From: Desulfocarbo sp964620595
GTDB taxonomy: Bacteria; Desulfobacterota; Desulfarculia; Desulfarculales; Desulfarculaceae
Direction: 5' to 3'
DNA length: 64,000 nucleotides
NCBI GenBank assembly: GCA_964620595.1
Contig: CAZUHP010000004.1
Span: 69,919 to 133,918, forward strand
Shown piece after piece: positions 17,641-26,087 of this stretch; position 1 is the first letter of the stretch; every line of letters begins with the position of its first letter. The notes beneath the pieces were generated by a model that saw nothing but the letters and a program-made list of their open reading frames with translations, ran no database searches and had not been told where the DNA came from. Made by a program: the position numbers and the translations under genes.

Positions 17641-18491
17641 ATGCCCAAGGTTGCCATCATATACAAGGCCCACACGCCCGAGGCAGAGGAACAGGCCCGG
17701 AGCCTGGCCCAATGGCTGGAGGCCCGCGGCTCCCAGCCCCAGTTGCTGGAATCCACCCCGGCCCAGCCCGCCAGCGGCCGCGAACTCGAACCCGGGCTCC
17801 ACCCGGACACCGACCTGGTGGTGGTGCTGGGCGGCGACGGCACCATGCTGGGGGCGGTCCGCGCCCTGGCCGCGGCCTCGCTGTGGGAGGCGCCCATCCT
17901 GGGGGTGAACCTGGGCGGGCTGGGGTTCCTCACCGCCCTGGCGCCCGAGGAGCTGCTGCCGGCCATGGAGAAGGTGCTGACGGGCCAGTACTCCGCGCCG
18001 CCCCGCATGATGCTGGACGCGGTGGTGGAGCGCGGCGGCCACGAGCACCGCCGCCTGGTGGCCTTGAACGACGTGGTCATCAACAAGGCCGCCCTGGCCC
18101 GCATCGTGGAGCTGGACACCGCGGTGGACGGCAGCCATCTCACCACCTTCCGCTCGGACGGGCTCATCGTCTCCACCCCCACCGGCTCCACTGCCTACAA
18201 CCTCTCGGCCGGCGGCCCCATCTGCCACCCGGCCCTGGACTGCCTGGTGGTCACCCCCATCTGCTCCTTTGCCCTCTCCAACCGCCCCCTGCTCCTGGGG
18301 CCCCAGATGCGGCTCACCGTGTCCCTGGGTCCCAAGGTCCAGGAAACCACCCTGACCTGCGACGGCCAGGTGGGCTGCGAATTGCAGGCCGGCGACAAGG
18401 TGATCATCTCCCGCGCCAGGCAGGCGGTGCGCCTGGTGCTCTCGCCTTTCAAGGATTACTTCGAGATACTGCGGACCAAGCTGCGCTGGGG

Positions 18492-18495
<4 letters not shown>
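17641..18495 (+). CDS. nadK: NAD kinase
   Basis: A 284-residue enzyme that phosphorylates NAD to NADP. Motif GGDGTML (residues 64-70) is the ATP-binding/catalytic block, followed by NLGGLGFLT, the conserved LNDVVINK and TPTGSTAYNLSAGGP. Length is typical (about 290). The start ATG 17641 (MPKVAIIYK) has only a weak ribosome-binding site. It ends convergently with the histidine kinase; the two stop codons share the palindrome TTAA at 18492-18495. Confidence 0.96.
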
Positions 18496-19532
<1,037 letters not shown>

Positions 19533-19832
19533 AACCTGTCCCGGCCGAATGGGGGCGCTCAGCCCCTTGAGTACCTCTGGTGAACGTTTAGTTCAGGATA
19601 CTACACTCCCTCTCCCCGCGGCCAGCCGCGCACCCGGCAGCCCTCCCCTGCCCCCCCCGCACCCCGCCGCCGCCCCCCGTCGCCCGCCCGTCGCCCACCC
19701 CCCCCGCGGGGAACGCTCTTTTTGCTTGGCCTGGCCCGCTGCCCCATGGTACCAAAAAACCAGGCCGGCGTGACGCCGGGTCGGGCCGGCCGCTCTGCTC
19801 GTCCACCACCATCGCCACCTCAGGAGGCTTGC
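19533..19832. other. Divergent intergenic region (300 bp)
   Basis: It lies between the sensor kinase (minus) and the small secreted protein (plus). It contains an inverted repeat TGAAC-GTTTA-GTTCA at 19581-19595, C-rich low-complexity sequence at about 19610-19700 with CCCCCCGTCGCCCG, and a perfect hairpin CCGGCG-TGA-CGCCGG at 19765-19779. I find no convincing promoter or coding frame. Confidence 0.6.
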
Positions 19833-20261
19833 ATGGCCCAGCGTTTACGTCCGGCAGCCGCCTTTGTACTGATCCTGGCCGTCCCCCTGCTCCTGGCCAT
19901 GGGCATGGGCGACAGCGAGGGCCCCACCAGCATCCCCGAGCCCCAGGCCAACTACCGCGTCCGCCTCACCGACCTGGAGGGGGTCACCATAGAACTCACC
20001 AATTTCTCCATTGACGGCCAGGTGTTCGTGCTGGGCAAGCTGGGCGAGGGGCAAATGGCCGTGCCCCTGGAAAAGGTGCGGGCAGTGGAACTCACCAAGG
20101 AGGGCGACCGGATGAAGGCCCACCTGATCCTGGACCAGGACAAGCCGCTGGACTTGATGGTCAACCCCGCCCTCAAGGTCTACGGCAAGACCGAATACGG
20201 CAACTTCCGCATACCCTTGGGCCAGCTCACCCGCATCGAGGTCCTGGGCTTGATCAAGTAA
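19833..20261 (+). CDS. Hypothetical exported protein
   Basis: A 142-residue protein with an N-terminal signal sequence (AAAFVLILAVPLLLAMGMG). The remainder has beta-rich character: YRVRLTDLEGVTIELTNFSI, GQMAVPLEKVRAVEL and FRIPLGQLTRIEVLGLIK. This alternation resembles small beta-barrel or SH3-like domains. I do not recognise the family. There is no lipobox cysteine. ATG 19833 follows CAGGAGG with six bases spacing, which decides the start against upstream in-frame codons. It looks like a single-gene unit. Confidence 0.75.
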   Translation: MAQRLRPAAAFVLILAVPLLLAMGMGDSEGPTSIPEPQANYRVRLTDLEGVTIELTNFSIDGQVFVLGKLGEGQMAVPLEKVRAVELTKEGDRMKAHLILDQDKPLDLMVNPALKVYGKTEYGNFRIPLGQLTRIEVLGLIK

Positions 20262-20373
20262 GGCCGAATGGTCCCTCCTGGCCTTCGCCGCCCAGTCTCG
20301 CCAAGTTAACAGCGCTAAATTACGTGACAAGCCAGCCGCGGGCCTCCCGCGGCTCCCCCCTGGTCCCACTTGG

Positions 20374-21045
20374 CTAATGCAGGACCGGGGGCCGGGGCAG
20401 GAAGTAGCGGATCAAAAGCATGCCAGCCACGAAGCCGCCGATATGGGCCATCCAGGCAGTCCCCGTGCTCCCCCCCACGCTCAAGACCTGCAACAGGAAC
20501 CAGACGCCCAGCACCACCACCGCCGGCACCAGCAGCAAGCGCACGAAGACGATGAACCAGATGAAGATCACGATGCGCGAGCGGGGGTACAGCACCAGAT
20601 AGGCCCCCAGCACCGCGGCGATGGAACCGCTGGCCCCGATCATGGGCAGGCTGGAGGCCGGCCCGGCCGCCAAGTGGGCCAGCCCGGCCAGCACCCCGCC
20701 CAGGAGGTAGAAGGCGCCATAGCGCCAGGGCCCCAGCACGGCTTCGATGTTGTGGCCGAATATCCACAGGTAGAGCATGTTGCCGGCCAGGTGGAACACG
20801 TCACCGTGCAGGAACTGGAAGCTCACCAGGGTGAACACCCGCGGGAACCAGTCCGCCGGCAGGTCCAGGTTGGTGAGCCCGGTGATGAAGGCGGGCACCA
20901 CCCCGTACTTGAAAATAAAAAGGCGCTCCGCCTGGGGCGGCAGCATCAACTGGTAGAGCCACACCAGCACATTGAACGCCACCAGGCCAAAAGTGACGTA
21001 AGGGGTTATGGGGAGGCGGTGCTCGACCTTGATGGGCAGTAACAT
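20374..21045 (-). CDS. Rhomboid-family intramembrane serine protease
   Basis: A 223-residue inner-membrane protease with six TM helices. The catalytic serine is S139 in MIGASGSIAAVLGAY and the catalytic histidine is H201 in WMAHIGGFVAG; the conserved HGDVFHLAGNMLYLWIFG of TM2 with its His/Asn is present. The N-terminus begins MLLPIKVEHRLPITPYVT, typical of the short bacterial/archaeal rhomboids. Substrate unknown. It is divergent from miaB. Confidence 0.94.
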   Translation of the reverse strand: MLLPIKVEHRLPITPYVTFGLVAFNVLVWLYQLMLPPQAERLFIFKYGVVPAFITGLTNLDLPADWFPRVFTLVSFQFLHGDVFHLAGNMLYLWIFGHNIEAVLGPWRYGAFYLLGGVLAGLAHLAAGPASSLPMIGASGSIAAVLGAYLVLYPRSRIVIFIWFIVFVRLLLVPAVVVLGVWFLLQVLSVGGSTGTAWMAHIGGFVAGMLLIRYFLPRPPVLH

Positions 21046-21097
21046 GGGTCCCCCGGAGGGCGGACCGGAGGGGTGTCAAAGAGGGCCGGCCCGCGGG

Positions 21098-21103
21098 TAT
21101 AAT
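21098..21103 (+). promoter_or_regulatory. Predicted -10 element upstream of miaB
   Basis: TATAAT in the context CGGGTATAATAAGAAT, 101 bases before the miaB start and on its strand. The -35 region (GTCAAA at 17 bases spacing) is poor. It shares the GGTATAATAA context with the GH57 promoter at 11588. Confidence 0.35.
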
Positions 21104-21203
21104 AAGAATGACGCAAGCTTGCACGGTTGGCAAGCCGGCGGAGCGGCTCCAAGTCCCCTTGCATCCCGCTCGGGGCTGGGATAGGTTTTAACGGACGAGA
21201 ACC

Positions 21204-22568
21204 ATGTTGCCCGGGCGCGAAGACATGACAGCCCCCCTTGCGGACAAGCGCGTGCACATAGCCACCTTCGGCTGCCAGATGAACGAGTACGACTCGTCCC
21301 GCATGGCGGGCCTGCTGGCCGAGCTGGGCTATGCCACCGCCGAGGAGCCGGACCAGGCGGACCTCATCCTCCTGAACACCTGCAGCGTGCGGGAGCGGGC
21401 CGCCCACAAGGTCTACTCCTACGTGGGCGCCTTGAAGCCCCTCAAGGAGCGCCGGCCGGGGCTGATCATCGGGGTGGGCGGCTGCCTGGCCCAGCAGGAG
21501 GGCCAGCGCCTGTTGGACCACATCCCCCACCTGGACCTGGTGTTCGGCACCGACGCCATCGAGCGCCTGCCCGAACTCATCGCCGACGCGGCCCGGGGGC
21601 GGCGGCGGGCCCTCACCCCCCGGCCGGTCAAGGCCGAGATCCCCCTGCTCAAACCCGCCGGGCCGCAGCTAAAGGCCATGGTCACCGTGATGCAGGGCTG
21701 CGACAACTTCTGCTCCTACTGCGTGGTGCCCTACGTGCGCGGCCGGGAGCGCTCCCGCCCGGCGGCCGAGGTCCTGGAGGAGGTGGCGGCCCTGGTGGAG
21801 GCCGGGGTGCGCGAGGTGACCCTCCTGGGCCAGAACGTGAACTCCTATCGGGACCAGGTGAGCGGCCTGGACTTCCCCGGCCTGTTGGCCCGGGTGGCGG
21901 CCACGGACGGCCTGTGGCGGGTGCGCTTCACCACCAGCCACCCCAAGGACATCTCGCCCCGACTCATAGAGGTCATGGCCGACGAGGAGCGGGTCATGGA
22001 GCAGCTCCACCTGCCAGTCCAGTCGGGCTCGGACCGCATACTCGCGGCCATGGGCCGCGGCTACACCCGCGCCCAGTACCTGGCCAAGGTGGCCGACATA
22101 CGGCGCCGCCTGCCGGATATCGCCCTGGGTTCGGACATGATCGTGGGCTTTCCCGGCGAGAGCGAAGAGGACTTCCGCCACAGCCTGAGCCTGCTGGAGG
22201 AGGTGGGCTACGACTTCCTCTTCAGCTTCAAGTACTCGGACCGGCCCTACACCAAGGCCCGCAAGCTGGACGGCAAGCTGCCCGAGGAGGTGAAGTCCGC
22301 CCGCCTGGCCGAGTTGCAGGCCCGCCAGCGCGAAATCTCCCTGGCCCTGCACCGGGAGCAGGTGGGGCGGGTGGAGGAGGTGCTGGTGGAAGGCCCGGCC
22401 AAGAAGGGAGGCGGCCAGCTCACCGGCCGCTCCCGGGCCGGCCGGGCGGTCAACTTCGCAGGACCGCCGGAGTTGGTGGGCCGCCTGGTCCAGGTACGCA
22501 TCACCGAAGGATTGGTGAATTCTCTCAAGGGCCGGCTTTACCAGCCGGGGGAGGGGGATACCCAGTGA
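21204..22568 (+). CDS. miaB: tRNA-2-methylthio-N6-dimethylallyladenosine synthase MiaB
   Basis: A 454-residue radical-SAM methylthiotransferase that adds a methylthio group to i6A37 of tRNAs. The N-terminal UPF0004 domain has C24 (TFGCQMNEYD), C60 (NTCSVRERA) and C94 (GGCLAQQEG) for the auxiliary cluster; the radical-SAM motif is C166-x3-C170-x2-C173 (GCDNFCSYC), followed by VVPYVRGRERSRP. The TRAM domain closes the protein. Ten-residue N-terminal tail aside, ATG 21225 (MTAPLADKR) is an alternative start. Its stop overlaps the nuclease GTG start (GTGA). Confidence 0.96.
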   Translation: MLPGREDMTAPLADKRVHIATFGCQMNEYDSSRMAGLLAELGYATAEEPDQADLILLNTCSVRERAAHKVYSYVGALKPLKERRPGLIIGVGGCLAQQEGQRLLDHIPHLDLVFGTDAIERLPELIADAARGRRRALTPRPVKAEIPLLKPAGPQLKAMVTVMQGCDNFCSYCVVPYVRGRERSRPAAEVLEEVAALVEAGVREVTLLGQNVNSYRDQVSGLDFPGLLARVAATDGLWRVRFTTSHPKDISPRLIEVMADEERVMEQLHLPVQSGSDRILAAMGRGYTRAQYLAKVADIRRRLPDIALGSDMIVGFPGESEEDFRHSLSLLEEVGYDFLFSFKYSDRPYTKARKLDGKLPEEVKSARLAELQARQREISLALHREQVGRVEEVLVEGPAKKGGGQLTGRSRAGRAVNFAGPPELVGRLVQVRITEGLVNSLKGRLYQPGEGDTQ

Positions 22569-23047
22569 TCCGCATGATAGTGCACGGCCTGACCATCGAT
22601 CCGGCCAGCAACTCGCCCATCTTGATCCTCAAGGACCCGGAGAGCGAGCGCACCCTTCCCATCTGGATCGGCCTCCTGGAGGCCACCGCCATTGCCAGCG
22701 AGCTGGAGAAGGTCAGCTTCTCCCGGCCCATGACCCACGATCTCATGCGCAGCCTCCTGGAGCACGTGGGCTACGCGGTGAGCCGGGTGGAGGTCACCGA
22801 CCTGAAGGACAACACCTTCTACGCGCTCATCCACCTGGTGGGCGCGGCCGGGGAGATAAGCGTGGATTCGCGCCCCTCGGACGCCATTGCCCTGGCCCTG
22901 CGCACCGAGGCGCCCATCTTCGTGGCCCCGGAGGTGCTGGAGCGCTCCAGCACCGGCTCTTCCAGCGACGGCGAGGACGCGGAGAAGAAATACAAGGACA
23001 TGCTGGAATCCATGGACCCCGACGCCTTCGGCAAGTACAAGATGTAG
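22565..23047 (+). CDS. Bifunctional nuclease family protein (DUF151)
   Basis: A 160-residue protein of the DUF151/BFN family, with LKDPESERTLPIWIGLLEA, RPMTHDLM and VDSRPSDAIALALRTEAPIFV, the last being the family hallmark. Plant and bacterial relatives have been described with nuclease activity; the bacterial role is uncertain. GTG 22565 overlaps the miaB stop by four bases and has a GGGGGAGGGGG site upstream; ATG 22574 is the in-frame alternative. The C-terminus is charged (SSSDGEDAEKKYKDMLESMD). Confidence 0.9.
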   Translation: MIRMIVHGLTIDPASNSPILILKDPESERTLPIWIGLLEATAIASELEKVSFSRPMTHDLMRSLLEHVGYAVSRVEVTDLKDNTFYALIHLVGAAGEISVDSRPSDAIALALRTEAPIFVAPEVLERSSTGSSSDGEDAEKKYKDMLESMDPDAFGKYKM

Positions 23048-23253
23048 CCGCCCCACGCCCCAGGCCGGGGACGGGGGGGGCGGGGGGACGGAGGCACGGG
23101 GGCACGGGGAGACAGGGCCGAGAGGGGCGAGAGAGGGCGGCGGGGCGAGAGGCGGCCGCCCCCTGCCGGCCCTGCCGAAAGACAAGGGCGTAACCAGACC
23201 GCAGCCGGCTCCCTGGTTCAAGGCCGACGAGCGGCGAGAAAGTCGAGGCTGTC
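23048..23253. other. G-rich intergenic region
   Basis: The 206 bases after the nuclease stop begin with G-runs (GGGGACGGGGGGGGCGGGG, then GGCACGGGGGCACGGGGAGA) and show no coding frame, promoter pair or terminator. The final 60 bases are of normal composition and lead to the GTG of the PHP gene. Confidence 0.7.
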
Positions 23254-23913
23254 GTGATAGACCTGCACACCCACACCCTGTTCAGCGACGGTGAACTCCT
23301 GCCCGCAGAGCTGATCCAGCGGGCCGAGGTCATGGGCCACCGCGGCATCGCGCTCACCGACCACGTGGACTCCAGCAACCTGGACTTCGTGCTGCCCCGG
23401 GTGCGGGCGGTGGTGAACCAACTGAACCACCATCACCGGGTGCAGGCCCTGGCCGGGGTGGAGCTGACCCACGTGCCGCCGGAGCTGATCGCCGAGCTGA
23501 CCCTCCAGGCCCGGGAGCTGGGCGCCGACCTGGTGGTGGTGCACGGGGAAACCATAGTGGAGCCGGTGGCGCCGGGCACCAACCGGGCGGCCATCGAGGC
23601 CGGGGTGGACATCCTGGCCCACCCGGGGCTCATCACCCCGGAGGAGACGGCCCTGGCCGCCCAAAGGGGCGTGCTCTTGGAGATAACCTCGCGCAAGGGC
23701 CACAGCCTGACCAATGGCCACGTGGCCGCCCTGGCCCGGGCCGCGGGGGCGGGCCTGGTGGTGAACACCGACAGCCACGCGCCCTCGGACCTCATCGACC
23801 GGTCCCTGGCGGAAAAGGTGGCCCTGGGTGCGGGCGTGCCGGCCGCGGAGTTGGAAGGACTCTTTGCCAACTCCGAGCGGCTGCTGGCCCGGGCCGGAGG
23901 TACCCAGGTCTGA
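23254..23913 (+). CDS. PHP-domain metal-dependent phosphatase/phosphoesterase (histidinol phosphatase-like)
   Basis: A 219-residue single-domain PHP enzyme. Metal-binding motifs are visible: DLHTHTLFSDGE at residues 3-14, ALTDHVD, ILAHPGLIT and NTDSHAPSDL. This is the short histidinol-phosphatase-related class seen in many anaerobes; the substrate is not known. The start is GTG 23254 (GTG ATA GAC CTG). It is followed at 30 bases by a second PHP gene, so the pair and the YkgJ-type gene look like one operon. Confidence 0.85.
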   Translation: MIDLHTHTLFSDGELLPAELIQRAEVMGHRGIALTDHVDSSNLDFVLPRVRAVVNQLNHHHRVQALAGVELTHVPPELIAELTLQARELGADLVVVHGETIVEPVAPGTNRAAIEAGVDILAHPGLITPEETALAAQRGVLLEITSRKGHSLTNGHVAALARAAGAGLVVNTDSHAPSDLIDRSLAEKVALGAGVPAAELEGLFANSERLLARAGGTQV

Positions 23914-23942
23914 GCCGCGCAGGAGAAGACAGCCGGGCGCCG

Positions 23943-24989
23943 GTGCAGGTGGTCGCCCTGATCCACGTGCACACCCGGGCCTCGGACGGAGCCCTGGACC
24001 CGCCCCAGATCGCCCGCCTGGCGGCCCGGGCCGGGGTGGAAGTGGTGGTCATGACCGACCATGACCGCGTCTCCCCGGGCGGGGGCTGGCAACAGGGCGT
24101 GCTCCTGGTTCCCGGCCAGGAGGTCACCCCCCGCCACAACCACCTGCTGGTGCTGGGCCTGGACCGGGCGCTGCCCAAGGAGCGCGGCGACGGCATCAAC
24201 GGCGACCCGGCCCGCAGCCTGGCCAAGGCCAAGGAGCGCGGCGGCTGGGCGGTGCTGGCCCATCCCCTGGACCCGGCCATACCCGGTGCCCGCCGTTCCC
24301 GCTCCTTCGTGACCCTGGACTTTTCGGTCATCGACCAGTGCCCGGGCCTGGAGCTGTGGAACGCCATGAGCGCCTTCAAGGAGGAGCTGCGTACCCCGGG
24401 CCGCTTCCTGGCCCGCTGGGCCATGCCCGCCAGCTTCCTGGCCGGGCCCCACCCGGTGCTCCTGGCCCTGTGGGACACCATGGGCCGCTCCCGGCGCTGG
24501 GTGGCCCTGGCCGGGGCAGACGCCCACGGTTTTTCCACCGGCCGGCGCTGGCTGCCGGTGCGGATATTCTCCTACCGCCGGCACCTGCGGCTGATCACCA
24601 CCGGCCTGTGGCTGCGCCGGCCCTTCAGCGGCCAGGCGGACAGGGACCAGGCCCTGGTGCTGGAGGCCCTGGCCGCGGGACGCTGCTTCGGGGCCCTGGG
24701 CCGGGCCCGGGGCTTTGCCTGCCGGCTGCGGGGGCCCGGGGGCGAGCTCCTGCCCGGCGCGGAGGCGGCCTACACCCCCGGCTGGGTGTTGGAGGCGTCC
24801 CTGCCGGGGCGGGGCGAGGCCCGGCTGGTGCACAACGGCCGGGTGGTGGCCCGGGCCCGGGGCCGGCGCTTCGCCTGGCCGGTGGAGGCGCCCGGGGTGT
24901 GGCGGGTGGAGGCCAGCCGCTGGCGTCCTCCGGCCGGGTGGCGGCCCTGGATATACTGCAACCCCTTCTACCTGCGCGAGGCGGCATGA
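23943..24989 (+). CDS. PHP-domain protein with C-terminal extension
   Basis: A 348-residue protein with an N-terminal PHP domain: IHVHTRASDGALD, VMTDHDRVSPGG, VLAHPLDPA and LAGADAHGF. The first ~230 residues match PHP phosphoesterases; the last ~120 residues form an all-beta region (RARGFACRLRGPGGELLPG) that I do not recognise and which is usual in the larger membrane-associated PHP proteins of Desulfobacterota. The GTG start (23943) is inferred. Its TGA overlaps the next ATG. Confidence 0.82.
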   Translation: MQVVALIHVHTRASDGALDPPQIARLAARAGVEVVVMTDHDRVSPGGGWQQGVLLVPGQEVTPRHNHLLVLGLDRALPKERGDGINGDPARSLAKAKERGGWAVLAHPLDPAIPGARRSRSFVTLDFSVIDQCPGLELWNAMSAFKEELRTPGRFLARWAMPASFLAGPHPVLLALWDTMGRSRRWVALAGADAHGFSTGRRWLPVRIFSYRRHLRLITTGLWLRRPFSGQADRDQALVLEALAAGRCFGALGRARGFACRLRGPGGELLPGAEAAYTPGWVLEASLPGRGEARLVHNGRVVARARGRRFAWPVEAPGVWRVEASRWRPPAGWRPWIYCNPFYLREAA

Positions 24990-25885
24990 GCCCCCCTCCC
25001 CGGTTGATCGAGCGCCTGGCCCGCTCCCTGGCCGAGCCTGCCGCGGCCTGGCAGGCGGCCGTGACCCTGCTGGCCGAGCTGCGGCCCATGGACCCGGCCG
25101 GCGCAGCGGTGGTGCTGGAGCGGGAGCCCGGCCTGGCCCGGCTGGTGGCCCAAGGGCCGGCCGCCGCCGCCGAGCTGGCCGCGCGCCTGCTGGAGCTGGC
25201 CCGGGCCCGGCGCTGTGTGGGCTGCGGCACCTGCTGCCTCACCTCCAGCCCCACCCTCTACGCCGAAGACCTGGAACGCATCGGCGGCAAGGGCCTGCCC
25301 CGCCAGGCGCTTTTCGCCCTCCGCCCCGGCGAGCGGGTCTTCTCGGCCCGGGAGGGCGCCAGCCGGCTGCTGGAGGGGGAACTCATCAAGCTGCGCGAGC
25401 AGAGGGACAAGCGCGGCTGCCTCTTCCTGGCCAACGGCCGCTGCGGGATATACGACTCCCGGCCCTTGCAGTGCCGGGTGCTGGAATGCTGGAGCGGCCG
25501 CCACGCCGGCGAGCTGGAGGGCCGCCCCCGGCTCACCCGGGCAGACCTGTTCGCCGGCGACCAGGTGGCCCTGGAGCTGATCGCGGAATACGACCTCAAG
25601 CTGCCGGCCGGGAGGCTCGGCCGCGCCCTGGAGGCGGCCGCGGCCGGGGACCGCCAGGCCGCGGACCAGGCCCTGAGTCTCATGGAGCTGGACCACAACC
25701 TGCGCCAGGGCGCAGGCCGGCGCTACGGCTACACCAGCCAGGAGCTGGAGCTGATGTGGGGCCGGCCCGCCCTGGTGGTGGCCGGGGACCACGGCCTGGA
25801 GGTCGCCCTGGACCAGGCGGGCCGTCCCGTCCTGCGCCGCCGGAAGGGCCCCGCCCCCCCCGCCCCCCCCGTCCCCCTTTCCTGA
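24986..25885 (+). CDS. YkgJ-family cysteine-cluster protein
   Basis: A 299-residue protein. The YkgJ metal-binding (CxxCC) cluster is CVGCGTCCLTSS, with further conserved cysteines in RGCLFLANGRCGIYDSRPLQC. Family members are thought to bind Zn or Fe-S; function unknown. The N-terminal 70 residues are an Ala/Leu-rich helical extension not seen in small YkgJ proteins. The C-terminus ends in a proline-rich run (GPAPPAPPVPLS) encoded by C-tracts. ATG 24986 overlaps the PHP stop (ATGA). Confidence 0.82.
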   Translation: MSPPPRLIERLARSLAEPAAAWQAAVTLLAELRPMDPAGAAVVLEREPGLARLVAQGPAAAAELAARLLELARARRCVGCGTCCLTSSPTLYAEDLERIGGKGLPRQALFALRPGERVFSAREGASRLLEGELIKLREQRDKRGCLFLANGRCGIYDSRPLQCRVLECWSGRHAGELEGRPRLTRADLFAGDQVALELIAEYDLKLPAGRLGRALEAAAAGDRQAADQALSLMELDHNLRQGAGRRYGYTSQELELMWGRPALVVAGDHGLEVALDQAGRPVLRRRKGPAPPAPPVPLS

Positions 25886-26032
25886 TCCCGGCCTCCTTTG
25901 CCCGCCCCGGCAATACCTGCCTAGCCGCCCGGGACCGCCGGGCCAGGGCCGCGGGCAGGTCCGGCCTGGAAATATGCAGAACAAACGACCGGTTAGGTGC
26001 TGCGGGCTGTGGAGGCGCTGTTCCCGGGACCG
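25886..26032. other. Non-coding region upstream of the flgL promoter
   Basis: 147 bases with no frame or hairpin that I can support. It ends at the sigma54 promoter and may hold a binding site for a sigma54 activator, but I see no clear repeat. Confidence 0.4.
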
Positions 26033-26048
26033 TGGCACGCGGCTTGCT
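26033..26048 (+). promoter_or_regulatory. Sigma54 (RpoN) promoter of flgL
   Basis: TGGCACG-CGGC-TTGCT is a perfect match to the -24/-12 sigma54 consensus (TGGCACG, four bases, TTGCW), 40 bases before the flgL ATG. The GG and GC doublets are ten bases apart. This fits flagellar late/middle genes under RpoN and a FlrC/FleQ-type activator. Confidence 0.88.
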
Positions 26049-26087
26049 TAATTGGAGGCGGGAGTCCCTTTTGCCGGAGCCATAGCC

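Noticed and set aside
19581..19595. LexA (SOS) box
   Set aside because: Spacer is five bases, not four, and the flanking gene is a sensor kinase.
24625..25254. Minus-strand frame over the PHP and YkgJ genes
   Set aside because: Pro/Arg/Ala-rich shadow without motif, opposite two supported genes.
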